Of a stretch of 64,000 nucleotides of DNA, positions 42,661 through 51,282 are shown piece after piece. The stretch covers positions 1-64,000 of the forward strand of contig CAYZBG010000003.1 of the NCBI GenBank assembly GCA_964476565.1, read 5' to 3'. Each line of letters opens with the position of its first letter. Position 1 is the first letter of the stretch. The stretch is from CAMAXB01 sp964476565 (GTDB lineage: Bacteria > Verrucomicrobiota > Verrucomicrobiia > Opitutales > Opitutaceae). The translations under genes and the position numbers were made by a program. The notes under the pieces were generated by a model that did no database searches, was not told the DNA's origin, and was given only the letters and a program-made list of their open reading frames with translations.

Positions 42661-42730
42661 CCAGCCCGTCCGCCAAGCCACACCCTCGCCCCCTCGCACC
42701 GCACCTCCCTCGCCCCCGCCCCACCTACCC

Positions 42731-42753
42731 CAATGTTCGTAATACGAACATTG
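42731..42753. repeat. Palindrome copy 1
   Basis: CAATGTTCG-TAATA-CGAACATTG: perfect 9-bp arms with a TAATA centre. It is AT-rich in a GC-rich genome and shares its 17-bp core with a second copy 56 bp away. Confidence 0.9.
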
Positions 42754-42789
42754 TGATTGAGAGGCAAAACGGCGCAAAACCAGGCCGAT

Positions 42790-42806
42790 TGTTCGTAATA
42801 CGAACA
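42790..42806. repeat. Palindrome copy 2
   Basis: TGTTCG-TAATA-CGAACA, identical to the core of copy 1 including the asymmetric TAATA centre in the same orientation; outside the 6-bp arms the symmetry is lost on the left. The centres are 56 bp apart. Confidence 0.9.
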
Positions 42807-42941
42807 TTGGTATGGGTGCGCGGACGCAGCGGTTCGCGAGGAGCGGAAGGTCACGCGGAAGGGTACGCGGGAAGGCGGGCGGGGCTGGGCCGGGAGGTCG
42901 GCGGAGGCCGGCGTGGGCCCGTGGAGGTTGGCGGGGCCGGA

Positions 42942-43685
42942 CTAGCGTCTGGCGGAGAGCGCGTGCAGCAGGACGGCGGCCGCGACGGACACGTTGAGTG
43001 ACTCAACGCGGCCGCTGCCGGCGATGGTCACGTGGCGCGTGCACGCACGCGCCACCTCGGGCGACACGCCGGTCTCTTCGTTGCCGAGCACCAGCGCCCA
43101 CGGCCGGCGGGGGTCCGCGGTCTCACGGGGATCGCCGCCGCGCGTGGCCGCCGCCACCACGTCGTAGCCCGCCTGCGCGAGACCGCGCGCGAATCGCGCC
43201 AGCGAGGGCACGCGCCACACCGTCACCTGCTCCAGACCGCCTTCGGCGACACGATGGGCCGCGTCGTTGGGCACCGCCGCAGCCGGATCCGCCGGGATCA
43301 CCAGGTGCTCGACGCCGAAGAAAGCCGCGCTGCGCGCGATCGCGCCGAGGTTGTGGGCATTGCCGATCCGGTCGAGCAGCAGCACCGGGACGCGCGCCGC
43401 GGCCCAGCGGGCGACGTCGGCGGACGAAGGTGCGCGCAGGGCCGGTGCGGAGACCACGGCCACGATCCCGCCGTGGTGCAACGTGCCGGCGATCTTTTCC
43501 AACTCGGCCGGCGGCACGCAGCGATAGACTTTGCGCGCGGCGGCGAGCGCCTTGCACATCGCACCGACCTTGCGTCCGGTCTTCTCATCGAAAAAGAGGC
43601 GCTGGATGGACGTCGGATCGCGCTCGAAGCGGGCGCGCACCGCCGGCAAGCCGCACAGGCGCAGGTCGTCGCGGGCGCTGCTCAT
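42942..43685 (-). CDS. SpoU/TrmH-family RNA 2'-O-methyltransferase
   Basis: 247 residues. The N-terminal part is a substrate-binding-like domain (LCGLPAVRARFERDPTSIQRLFF). The SPOUT knot motifs are present: motif 1 LLDRIGNAHNLGAIARSAAFF (Asn and Arg of N-x-GA-x-xR), motif 2 ALVLGNEETGVSPEV and motif 3 GRVESLNVSVAAAVLLHAL. It should methylate a ribose in tRNA or rRNA with SAM; the exact site cannot be told. The start overlaps the stop of the RlmM-like gene (ATGA), so two RNA methyltransferases are co-expressed. Confidence 0.88.
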   Translation of the reverse strand: MSSARDDLRLCGLPAVRARFERDPTSIQRLFFDEKTGRKVGAMCKALAAARKVYRCVPPAELEKIAGTLHHGGIVAVVSAPALRAPSSADVARWAAARVPVLLLDRIGNAHNLGAIARSAAFFGVEHLVIPADPAAAVPNDAAHRVAEGGLEQVTVWRVPSLARFARGLAQAGYDVVAAATRGGDPRETADPRRPWALVLGNEETGVSPEVARACTRHVTIAGSGRVESLNVSVAAAVLLHALSARR

Positions 43686-44680
43686 GGCCGGACTTCGCCG
43701 ACGAGGGTGAATTCCTCGCGGTCATGATAAAGGTGCCGCACCCGCAGGCCGGTCACATGCCGACGGAAGGGCGAATCCGCCGCGAGCACTTCGCGCAACA
43801 ACGCCACCGGCGCAACCCGGCCGAACTTCAGGATGACCACGAAGCGCCGGCACCAGCCGCGCTCCAGCCACGGTCGCACCAGATCGTTGATCACATGGTG
43901 CGGATCCTCGACAAGGTCGCAGAAGAGCCAGTCGACCGGCGCCGGCGGTTCGTATCGAAAGGCGTCCTCACGCCGATGCTCGATGAGCGGATGGTTGAGC
44001 GCCCCGCCCTTGAGCGGACCGTTGTCGACCGCAACCACCCGGGCGCCCCGCTTCGCCGCGCTGTAACTCCAGCCCCCCGGTGCCGCCCCCAGATCGACCA
44101 CCGTCTCGCCGGCCGCGGGTTCCCGTCCGAGGACCGCATAGGCTTCCTCGACCTTGAGGTAACTGCGCGAAGGCGCGAGGTCGTCGTCAGCCATGCGGCG
44201 CTGTCCGCCAAAACGGCAGGCGCGCGCAACGAACATGCGCTTGAAATCAACGAACAGCACGAAGAGGCCGCGGGCGTCGACCACGCCGCGTGGCGCATCG
44301 GCCGTCGCCAGCCGTGCGACCCGCGACAGGCGCTTCTTCAGCGTTTCCATGAACGCCTTTTCCACTCCATCCATGCGCCGCCCGAGTCCGTCGAGTCCGC
44401 CGGCAGCTTGGAAGAGGCAGGGCCAGGGCGCCTCGAAACGCTCGGTGCGGATCGAGGCGAGAAAATGATCGGCCAGCCGTCCGGCCAGCTGGTTGACCGA
44501 ATCCCCGGAGAGCTCGACCTCGTCGGCGAGCAGGGCATGGGCGAAACAGAGCTCGGGCACGGTCGCGACGTCACCGTCGGCCCGCACCCAGCCTTCGCCG
44601 CGCTCGGACACCGTCCGGCCGTGCCCGCGCAACTCCTCGACGAGCAGGTCTTCGAATCCAGGCTGACAGCGGACGATCAT
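43682..44680 (-). CDS. rlmM: RlmM-like 23S rRNA 2'-O-ribose methyltransferase
   Basis: 332 residues, slightly shorter than E. coli RlmM. The N-terminal region (MIVRCQPGFEDLLVEELRGHG) fits the THUMP-like domain; the C-terminal Rossmann fold has the SAM motif VVDLGAAPGGWSYSAAKRG. The K-D-K-E tetrad of FtsJ-type enzymes is visible in SRSYLKVEEAY, WLFCDLVEDP, VVILKFGRV and DREEFTLVG. RlmM methylates C2498 of 23S rRNA in E. coli. It forms a two-gene unit with the SpoU-family gene. Confidence 0.85.
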   Translation of the reverse strand: MIVRCQPGFEDLLVEELRGHGRTVSERGEGWVRADGDVATVPELCFAHALLADEVELSGDSVNQLAGRLADHFLASIRTERFEAPWPCLFQAAGGLDGLGRRMDGVEKAFMETLKKRLSRVARLATADAPRGVVDARGLFVLFVDFKRMFVARACRFGGQRRMADDDLAPSRSYLKVEEAYAVLGREPAAGETVVDLGAAPGGWSYSAAKRGARVVAVDNGPLKGGALNHPLIEHRREDAFRYEPPAPVDWLFCDLVEDPHHVINDLVRPWLERGWCRRFVVILKFGRVAPVALLREVLAADSPFRRHVTGLRVRHLYHDREEFTLVGEVRP

Positions 44681-44767
44681 CGGCCGGAGGGTGGCGCGGC
44701 GCCGCAGGGGCGCGAGGCAAAATCAGGCGGGCGGAGACCGCCTTCGCGTCTCCGCCCACCGCCGGAT

Positions 44768-45550
44768 TCAGAGCCGGTGCAAATGGAAACCGCCGTCGAC
44801 GTCGAAGACGGCTCCGGTGGAAAATGGGAACCGGTCCTCCGCGATGGCCCGGACCGCGCGGCCGATGTCCTGCGGCACGCCCCAGCGGCGGATCGGCGTG
44901 ATGCCGCGTTCGTCGTGGATGATGAGCTTGTCGTATTTCTCCTTCACGGCGCCGGTCATGTCGGTCGCGATCACGCCCGGGCGGATCTCGTACACGTTGA
45001 TGCCGTCGTTCGCGAGGCGGTCGGCGAAGAGCTTGGTCATCATGGCGAGGCCGGCCTTCACCATGCAGTAGTCGCCGCGGTTGATCGACGCGGTGTAGAC
45101 GGAGATCGAGGTGATGTTGACCACGCGGCCCCGGAAACCCTCGGCGTCGGGCGCCTGCTTGAGCATCTGCTTCGCGACCAGCTGGGTGAGGAAATAGGGG
45201 CCTTTGAGGTTGATGTTGTAGAGACGGTCGAAGCTTTCCTCGCCCGCATCGAGCAGGTCGGCGCGGACCTTCGGGGCGACGCCGGCGTTGTTCACGAGCA
45301 GGTCGATCCGGCCAAACTTCGCCACGGTCTCGGCGACCAGCCGCTCGCGGTCCGCGGCGACCGCAACATCGCCCTGCACGATGAACCCGTCACCGCCAGC
45401 CGCACGGACGAGGCCCAGCGCCTCCGCGGCCGCCTCGGCATTGCCGGCGTAGTTGATGGCGACGCTCCAGCCCGCCTGGGCGAGCTCGATCGCGATACCG
45501 CGGCCGATGCCGCGCGATGCACCTGTGACGAGGGCGAATTTCTTGGACAT
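44768..45550 (-). CDS. Short-chain dehydrogenase/reductase (FabG-like)
   Basis: 260 residues from the ATG at 45550. NAD(P)-binding TGASRGIG (9-16), NNAG (87-90) and the catalytic Ser (ITSIS, 146-150), Tyr161 and Lys165 (YCMVKAG) are all present. This is the classical SDR layout seen in 3-ketoacyl-ACP reductase-like enzymes, many of which act on sugars or polyols rather than acyl-ACP. A basic residue after the Gly-rich loop (ASRGIGR) would suit NADPH. No pathway partner is adjacent. Confidence 0.87.
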   Translation of the reverse strand: MSKKFALVTGASRGIGRGIAIELAQAGWSVAINYAGNAEAAAEALGLVRAAGGDGFIVQGDVAVAADRERLVAETVAKFGRIDLLVNNAGVAPKVRADLLDAGEESFDRLYNINLKGPYFLTQLVAKQMLKQAPDAEGFRGRVVNITSISVYTASINRGDYCMVKAGLAMMTKLFADRLANDGINVYEIRPGVIATDMTGAVKEKYDKLIIHDERGITPIRRWGVPQDIGRAVRAIAEDRFPFSTGAVFDVDGGFHLHRL

Positions 45551-45630
45551 GGTTCGCCGAGCCAACACCGCCCCACCACCGCTTCAAATTCATTTTCGCC
45601 CGACCGTCCGATCGGCGCGCTGCGCCCGCC

Positions 45631-46719
45631 TCAGCTGCGAAGGCTCACCCCGTGGCCCGCGGCTACGCCGGCCACCGACAGCCGGCCACCGTCGAGGGTG
45701 TAGCCACCAGCGAACGGGTTCTCCGCGAGGAAGAGGGGCGTATCGAGATCGGCGTACGTGAAGCCACCCTGCCCGGCCGCAAAACACGCCGCGGCGGTCA
45801 TGCCGAGGATCGACTCCACGTTGCCACCGATCATCAGACCGAGCCCGGTGCGCTTCGCGATCCCGACGATGTCCAGCGCCGCGGCCACGCCCGCCTTCAT
45901 GAGTTTCACATTGATCACCTGCGCCGCACCGGCGTGCGCGATGCGGAGGGCGTCCGCCGGCGTGACCACGCTTTCGTCGGCGCAGACTGTCCAGCCGGTT
46001 TCCGCTCCCAGCGCGGCGAGGCCGGCGAGGTCGTCCTTGGCCAGCCATTGCTCGAGCAGGACGGGCACAATGTCCCGGGCGCGCAGGCCGGCCGCCAGTT
46101 CGCGCGCCTCGGCGCGGGTCAGTCCCGCATTGCCGTCCAGAATCAACGGGGCGTCCGGCGCCACCTCGCGGATCGCCGCCACGCGCGCCAGGTCGTGGGC
46201 GGGACCGGCCGGACCGCCGATCTTCACCTTGATCAGGCGAATGCCGCGCCGACGGATGTCGCGGGCCGCCTCCTCTGCGGCGGCAACGGTGCCGGTCGTC
46301 ACGGTCATGTCGGTTTCCAACTCCGTGCCCGCCCCGCCAAAGACCTGCCAAAGCGGCTGGCCGCGCCGCCGCGCGAGGGCGTCGAGGAGCGCGAGTTCGA
46401 AGCCCGCCTGGGCCGAGCCGCACGCCGATCCGCCGGTCTCGCGCACCCGGCGGGCATGCTCCCGCCAGTCATCTGCAGCGAACCCCACAACGTGCGCCTG
46501 CGCCCGGCGCAGCGTTTCAAGGGCCAGGGCCTGCGTCTCGCCGTTGTAGGCAGGCAAGGGCGCGGCCTCGCCATACCCGGCCGTACCGTCATCCAACGTG
46601 ACCTTGACCAACACGTTGTGCGCCACCGCTTGCGCCCCGCCGGAGATGCCGAAGGGCGCATGCAGCCGCAGGTCGAGCGGGGTCGCCTCCAGCGCGGTGA
46701 GCACGATGCGGTCTTTCAC
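45631..46719 (-). CDS. Dipeptide epimerase, enolase superfamily (L-Ala-D/L-Glu type)
   Basis: 362 residues from a GTG start at 46719; the frame is open far upstream, but conserved sequence begins at VLTALEATPLDLRL. The N-terminal capping domain (GISGGAQAVAHNVLVKV, GYGEAAPLPAYNGET) is followed by the barrel with Lys164 and Lys166 (IKVKIGG), metal ligands Asp195 (LDGNAG), Glu223 (LLEQW) and Asp248 (CADES), and Lys272 (KLMKAG), the two-lysine catalytic pair of epimerases. L-Ala-D/L-Glu epimerases help recycle murein peptides. No other murein-recycling gene is adjacent. Confidence 0.85.
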   Translation of the reverse strand: MKDRIVLTALEATPLDLRLHAPFGISGGAQAVAHNVLVKVTLDDGTAGYGEAAPLPAYNGETQALALETLRRAQAHVVGFAADDWREHARRVRETGGSACGSAQAGFELALLDALARRRGQPLWQVFGGAGTELETDMTVTTGTVAAAEEAARDIRRRGIRLIKVKIGGPAGPAHDLARVAAIREVAPDAPLILDGNAGLTRAEARELAAGLRARDIVPVLLEQWLAKDDLAGLAALGAETGWTVCADESVVTPADALRIAHAGAAQVINVKLMKAGVAAALDIVGIAKRTGLGLMIGGNVESILGMTAAACFAAGQGGFTYADLDTPLFLAENPFAGGYTLDGGRLSVAGVAAGHGVSLRS

Positions 46720-46785
46720 AGGCGGCAGCAGAAGGCAGGGGCCGTCCCCATGCAACCATCGTCGCCGCCCGGGCGTATCCTCTGC

Positions 46786-47550
46786 ATGTCCCCGCTGCTC
46801 CTGCGCCTGATGCTGTCCTGGGTTGTCCTCACGCCGGCCATCCTGCGCGCCCTTCCCACCGCCGAGGCGCTGATCAACGAAGGGCTGGCCGCCGAGGAGA
46901 AACTCGACACGCGCACCGCCCTGGAGCGGTTTAAAGAGGCGGACCGTTTGCGGCCCGACGATGCCTTCATTCTGCAAAAGATCGCCCGTCATTATTCCGA
47001 CTCGGTGGTCGACGCCGGCTCTGCGGAGGAGAAGCGGCGTCTCGCGCAACGCGCCCTCGAATACGCCGAACGGGCCTTTGCGCTCAATCCGCGCGATCCC
47101 GAGATCGTGCTCTCCCTCGCCATTTGCCACGGCAAGCTCGCGGTCTACAGCGACACGCGCACCAAGATCAAATACTCGCGGCTGGTGAAGGAGCAGGCCG
47201 AACAGGCCCTGGCCCTCGACGACACCTACGATTGGGCGCACCACGTGCTCGGACGCTGGCACTACGAGGTGTCCTCTCTCGGCGCCACCACCCGGTTCTT
47301 CGTTTCGCTCATCTACGGCGGACTGCCTGACGCCTCGGCCGAGGCGGCGATCCGCCATCTGGAACGCGCGGTCGCGCTCGCTCCCGACACGCTCGCCCAC
47401 CACCTCGAGCTCGGTTTCGCCTACCTCGCGGCGGGCCGCACCGGCGACGCGCGTCAGGCTTTTGAACGCGGCCTCGCGCTGCCGCCGCGGGAAAAACATG
47501 ACGTGAGCGCCCGGGAGCGCGCCGAGCAGGCGTTGCGTCAGCTCGGCTAA
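46786..47550 (+). CDS. Exported TPR protein (RMD1-like)
   Basis: 254 residues from the ATG at 46786, chosen because it begins a signal peptide (SPLLLRLMLSWVVLTPAI); an ATG 36 bp upstream would add a Pro/Ser-rich extension. Several tetratricopeptide units are readable (ALINEGLAAEEKLDTRTALERF, LEYAERAFALNPRDPEIVLS, EQAEQALALDDTYDWAHHVL, AAIRHLERAVALAPDTLAHH). The overall pattern resembles bacterial relatives of the RMD (regulator of microtubule dynamics) TPR family. A protein-binding role in the periplasm is likely; the partner is unknown. Confidence 0.78.
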   Translation: MSPLLLRLMLSWVVLTPAILRALPTAEALINEGLAAEEKLDTRTALERFKEADRLRPDDAFILQKIARHYSDSVVDAGSAEEKRRLAQRALEYAERAFALNPRDPEIVLSLAICHGKLAVYSDTRTKIKYSRLVKEQAEQALALDDTYDWAHHVLGRWHYEVSSLGATTRFFVSLIYGGLPDASAEAAIRHLERAVALAPDTLAHHLELGFAYLAAGRTGDARQAFERGLALPPREKHDVSARERAEQALRQLG

Positions 47551-47554
47551 GCGT

Positions 47555-47998
47555 TCACCCGAGCAGCCGCAGCATCGCCTCGTGCCGGTAGGCGAAGATG
47601 CGCTCGACCCGGGGCCGCACGAACAGCCGGTTGACGAGACGGCCGCCCGGGACGGCGTACGCCACATGATCGCGGCACAACGTGCCGTCCGGGCGCGTTT
47701 CGAACGTATGGGTGTGGATCCATTGACGGTACGGTCCGCTCTGCTGCGTATCCACAAACCGGTGCGGCGGCTCCCACGTGGTGATCTTCGTCCGCCACCG
47801 GAAGGGTACGCCGTGCAACTTCAGCCGGTAATCGATGATCGTGCCGGGATGCATCGCGATCGGCGCCGGCGTGAGAATCTGGAAATCCAGCCACGGAGGC
47901 GTGATTTGCTGCAGGTTGTGCGCATCGCCAAAGAAGGCGAACACCGCGTCGATCGGACGCGGCAGCAGCAGTTCGGTGCGGAAGTCGAAGACGGTCAT
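47555..47998 (-). CDS. SRPBCC (START-like) ligand-binding protein
   Basis: 147 residues from the ATG at 47998. The helix-grip fold is indicated by FDFRTELLLPRPIDAVFAFFGDAHNL at the start, PGTIIDYRLKLHGVPFRWRTKI in the sheet, and RVERIFAYRHEAMLRLL as the long C-terminal helix. Proteins of this type are often annotated as cell-division-inhibitor or cyclase-like, but they bind lipids or polyketides and function is unassigned. It starts 102 bp from the divergent YkgJ-type gene. Confidence 0.82.
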   Translation of the reverse strand: MTVFDFRTELLLPRPIDAVFAFFGDAHNLQQITPPWLDFQILTPAPIAMHPGTIIDYRLKLHGVPFRWRTKITTWEPPHRFVDTQQSGPYRQWIHTHTFETRPDGTLCRDHVAYAVPGGRLVNRLFVRPRVERIFAYRHEAMLRLLG

Positions 47999-48100
47999 GC
48001 AGGGGCGCGGGCGCGCCGGGAAGGGTACGGACCGCCGCCCGTTCCGGATGCCGCTCGCCTTCCCGAGCGCATCCTGCCTGCATGAGGCCGCCTTCCTGCC

Positions 48101-48436
48101 ATGGACAGCCTGCCGCCCCCCGCCTGCCTGCAGTGCGGAACCTGCTGTTATTCCCACCTCGAAACCTACGTGCAGGTCACGGGTGCGGACTGGCTCCGGC
48201 TCGGTGGCCATGCCGATCGCGTGGCGCACTTCATCGGCCATCGCGCGTACATGCGCATGTCCGACGGTCACTGCGCGGCGCTCCAGCCGGACACGGCGAA
48301 CGGCACCTACCGGTGCTCGGTGTACGACGTGCGGCCGCAGACCTGCCGCGATCTGGAACGCGGTTCGCCCGCATGCCTCGCGGAATGGACGCTGAAGGGC
48401 GAACGGCCGCGCGCGTCCGTCGGTTCAGCGACCTGA
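48101..48436 (+). CDS. YkgJ-family cysteine-cluster protein
   Basis: 111 residues. The N-terminal CLQCGTCC (Cys9, 12, 15, 16) together with later GHCAAL, CSVYDVRPQTCRDLERGSPAC gives the eight-cysteine pattern of YkgJ (UPF0153) proteins, thought to bind iron-sulfur or zinc. Function unknown. Its last 12 bp overlap the 3' end of the convergent LytTR gene. Confidence 0.85.
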   Translation: MDSLPPPACLQCGTCCYSHLETYVQVTGADWLRLGGHADRVAHFIGHRAYMRMSDGHCAALQPDTANGTYRCSVYDVRPQTCRDLERGSPACLAEWTLKGERPRASVGSAT

Positions 48437-49159
48437 CCCCGGGGGCCGTGGCCACCGCCGGGCGGGCGCCTCCGGCGTCAGCAGCCGCTCACGCACCGTC
48501 CGGTAGTGCGTACGCCCGACCGGGATCACATCGCCGGTCGAGAGCTCGAGGGCGTAGTGCCCCGCCCCGCGGGCGCGGATCCGACGCACCAGGCTGAGAC
48601 GCACGAGGTAGGATTTGTGCACCCGGGAGAAATCGCCCGGCAGCCGTGCCGCCAGCCGGGTGAGCGAGGCGTCATGCAGCTCCCGCCGCCCGTCGCGCAG
48701 CACCATCTCGGCATAGTTGTCCGCCCCCTGCACATAGAGCAGATCCGACACCGGAACGAGCTCGATGCGGCCGGCCTTGCGCACGGCGAGGCGGGGTGAA
48801 AGCGCGGCCTCGGCCCCGCCGCGGGCCCGGGCGAGCGCGCGGGCGAACCGATCGCGTTCCAGCGGACGCACGACGAAGTCCGCCACGCCACACTCGAAGG
48901 CGCGCACCGCCACGCCGGGATCGTCCGCCACCACGACGGTACGGCCGGCCTCCCGCGGCCGATCCGCCAGCCAGTCGAGGCCGGCGCGGCCAGGCTCGAC
49001 CACCAGCAGGTCCGCAGGATTGGCCTCCAGCCATGCGGAGGGATTCTTGTATCCATCGGTGCAGTACACCGAAATTTGCGAAGGTCCGAGGACTTCGTGC
49101 ACCAGGCGCTCGAGCGGCAGACTGGCGGGGGCGTGATCGACGATCAGGAGAATGTTCAT
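48425..49159 (-). CDS. LytTR response regulator with degenerate receiver
   Basis: 244 residues from the ATG at 49159. Residues 1-115 form a CheY-like receiver (MNILLIVDHAP start), but the phosphoacceptor position holds Glu55 (LLVVEPG) instead of Asp, the Thr/Ser position looks like Ala78, and the conserved Lys is Arg98 (VVRPL). Residues about 140-235 are a LytTR DNA-binding domain (GRIELVPVSDLLYVQGADNYAEMVL, RRELHDASLTRLAARLPGDFSRVHKSY). No histidine kinase is adjacent. The missing Asp suggests a regulator that does not depend on phosphorylation, perhaps constitutively active. Confidence 0.85.
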   Translation of the reverse strand: MNILLIVDHAPASLPLERLVHEVLGPSQISVYCTDGYKNPSAWLEANPADLLVVEPGRAGLDWLADRPREAGRTVVVADDPGVAVRAFECGVADFVVRPLERDRFARALARARGGAEAALSPRLAVRKAGRIELVPVSDLLYVQGADNYAEMVLRDGRRELHDASLTRLAARLPGDFSRVHKSYLVRLSLVRRIRARGAGHYALELSTGDVIPVGRTHYRTVRERLLTPEAPARRWPRPPGSGR

Positions 49160-49392
49160 GGCGAGGAGGCGGAAAGGAAGGTGAGCCGGTGGCGCACGCG
49201 AAGGGTGGCCACGTGCCCAAGACAACCCGCCGGACCCGCGAAAGGTTACAGGCCGCGGGCGGAAATCAGCCGTTGGCCGGCTTTTTTCGCCGTTCACCCG
49301 GACCGCTGTCACTGCCGCGTTCCTCGCCGGTTCCTGCTCCCGACCGACGGCCCTTCCGGCCGCCCGGCGCTCCCTTCCTTAAACTCATCACC

Positions 49393-49830
49393 ATGAAAGC
49401 CACCCTCCTCCTCCCCATCCTCCTCGCCGGCGTCTCGCTCGCCGTTCTTTCCGGTTGCAGCTCCGCCGGAGCCGCCCGCACCGCCTCCCACCACGCCAAT
49501 AGCGTCGGCCTCCCGCTGACCGAAACCCCGGCCAGCCTCGATCCCGCCGGATGGACGCTCCAGTTGCACCCGGGCAACACCCGCGACGCCGTGCTCACGC
49601 AGCTGGGCCTGCCCCAGGCGGCGATCGGCGAGGACATCTGGATCTACGGCCACGTCCAGTCGCCCGATCGCGAGATGCGCGCCCTCGGCTACGACACGCT
49701 CGTCGTCGCGTTCGCCGAGGACCGCATCAGCCGTCTCCGCCTCGTCAACGGACGGGAGGTGCAGGCGCTGCTCGCGCGCCATGCCGGCGACAACCCCGCC
49801 GTCCGCACCGTCGTCGCTGCGAAGGAGTGA
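49393..49830 (+). CDS. Small lipoprotein (SmpA/OmlA-like)
   Basis: 145 residues with a lipoprotein signal ending in lipobox LSGC (Cys22). The mature domain (GWTLQLHPGNTRDAVLTQLGLP, EDIWIYGHVQ, YDTLVVAFAEDRISRLRLVNGREV) has the GxTxxxVxxxLG-P and V-x-F-x-x-D-R-I-x-x-x pattern of SmpA/BamE-type lipoproteins. Envelope location is expected; involvement with a BAM-type machine is not shown by context. Confidence 0.75.
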   Translation: MKATLLLPILLAGVSLAVLSGCSSAGAARTASHHANSVGLPLTETPASLDPAGWTLQLHPGNTRDAVLTQLGLPQAAIGEDIWIYGHVQSPDREMRALGYDTLVVAFAEDRISRLRLVNGREVQALLARHAGDNPAVRTVVAAKE

Positions 49831-49932
49831 GGACGGGGCCGCGACCGCGCATTCGCGGTTGCCCCGTCCGCGGAATGCGACCAACTGTGACCGTTTCAGT
49901 CACGTGTCCCGATTGTTCTCATTCTGCACTTC

Positions 49933-51182
49933 ATGAGCAAAAAACGTTACGTCTTCGTCGGCACCGGCGGTCGCGCCGTCTCGTTTCTCGAACCGATGGT
50001 CACGACCTACCGTGACCACAACGAGTTGCTCGCGCTCTGCGATGTGAGCGCCACGCGCATGGCGTACTACAACGAGCGCCTCGCCGGGTGGGGCCACCCG
50101 ACGGTCCCGGCCTGGCCGGCGGAGCGCTTTGACGAGATGGTGCGCACGCTCAAGCCCGACGTCGTGTTCGTTTGCACGAAGGACTCCACCCATCACGACT
50201 ACATCGTGCGCGCGCTGCGCGCCGGCTGCGACGTCGTTACGGAGAAGCCGATGACGATCGACGACGCCAAGTGCCGGCTCATCCTCGACACGGTGCGCGA
50301 GACCGGCCGGCGCGTGCGCGTGGCCTTCAACTACCGCTGGGGCGCCTACCGCACCAAGGTGAAGCAGCTCATTTCCTCGGGCGTCATCGGCGACGTGAAG
50401 TCGGTCAACCTGGAGTACCTGCTCGATACGAGTCACGGCGCCGACTACTTCCGCCGCTGGCATGCGCGGATGGAGGACTCCGGCAGCCTGCTCGTGCACA
50501 AGTCGACCCACCACTTCGACCTCGTCAACTGGTGGATCGACGCGATCCCCCGGCAGGTCTTCGCCTACGGCGACCTCGCCTTCTACGGCCGGGAAAACGC
50601 CCTGCGGCGCGGCGACACGGCCCTGACCGCCTACGACCGCTACACCGGCACCGCCTCGGAGCAGGATCCCTTCCGGCTCGATCTCACCTCCACCGAGACC
50701 TTCCGTCGCCTCTACCTCGAGGCCGAGAAGGACTCGGGCTACATCCGCGACAAGAACGTCTTCCGGCCCGACATCACCATCCACGATTCGCTCTCGCTCA
50801 ACGTGCGCTACCGTACGGGAGCGGTGCTCACCTACGCGCTGACCTGTTTCAGTCCGCGCGAGGGCATGCGCGTGGCCTTCAACGGCGACCGCGGCCGCAT
50901 CGAATACTCGGAGTTCACCGGCTCCCACCTCAACCGCGGCGTCCCGAGCGGCGAATTCAAGACCGAGGACGTGCCCGGGGCCGAGGCGGAGGGCGAATGG
51001 ATCCGGGTGTACCCGCATTTCAAACCGTCCTACCTCGTGCCCGTCCCGCCGGTCACTGGACCCCATGGCGGCGCGGACATCGTGCTCAACGAACAGATCT
51101 TCTCCCCCACGCCGCCGCCGGACACGTGGAAGTGCACGGCCGGACACGAGCAGGGCGCCGCCTCGATCCTCGTCGGCATCGC
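49933..51182 (+). CDS. Gfo/Idh/MocA family oxidoreductase (3' end lost in assembly gap)
   Basis: 416 codons are visible before the N-run. The Rossmann domain starts KKRYVFVGTGGRAVSFLEPM, followed by LLALCDVSATRM, DVVFVCTKDSTHHDYIVRAL and the hallmark VVTEKPMTIDD (Glu-Lys-Pro). The C-terminal domain has FNYRWGAYRTKVKQLISSG and HKSTHHFDLVNWWI, where the Asp/His pair corresponds to the usual catalytic HxxxD. These enzymes oxidise sugars or polyols with NAD(P). The frame is still open at the gap and lacks perhaps 20-40 residues. Confidence 0.85.
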
Positions 51183-51282
51183 NNNNNNNNNNNNNNNNNN
51201 NNNNNNNNNNNNNNNNNNNNNNNNNNNNNNNNNNNNNNNNNNNNNNNNNNNNNNNNNNNNNNNNNNNNNNNNNNNNNNNNNN
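51183..51282. other. Assembly gap of 100 N
   Basis: Exactly 100 undetermined bases, the conventional placeholder for a gap of unknown size. It cuts two convergent genes at their 3' ends, so the true distance and any gene between them are unknown. Confidence 0.98.

Larger units (their letters stand above)
42661..42941. other. Convergent intergenic region holding twin palindromes
   Basis: 281 bp between the 3' ends of the exporter operon and the rRNA methyltransferase gene. No gene is supported. The first part is C-rich, the last part G-rich (purine-biased GGAGG/GGCGG runs), and the AT-rich middle carries two copies of a palindrome described separately. Confidence 0.6.

Noticed and set aside
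42731..42806. LexA boxes
   Set aside because: The half-sites TGTTC/GAACA fit, but the spacing is 7 bp instead of the 4 bp I recall for verrucomicrobial LexA, and there is no downstream gene start.
42753..43001. Gly/Arg-rich 82-residue plus-strand frame near the palindromes
   Set aside because: Low-complexity shadow of the GGAGG/GGCGG-rich DNA, extending into the antisense of the methyltransferase gene.
45652..46785. Open plus-strand frame leading into the TPR protein
   Set aside because: It is antisense to the dipeptide epimerase; recognisable TPR sequence and a signal peptide begin only at 46786.
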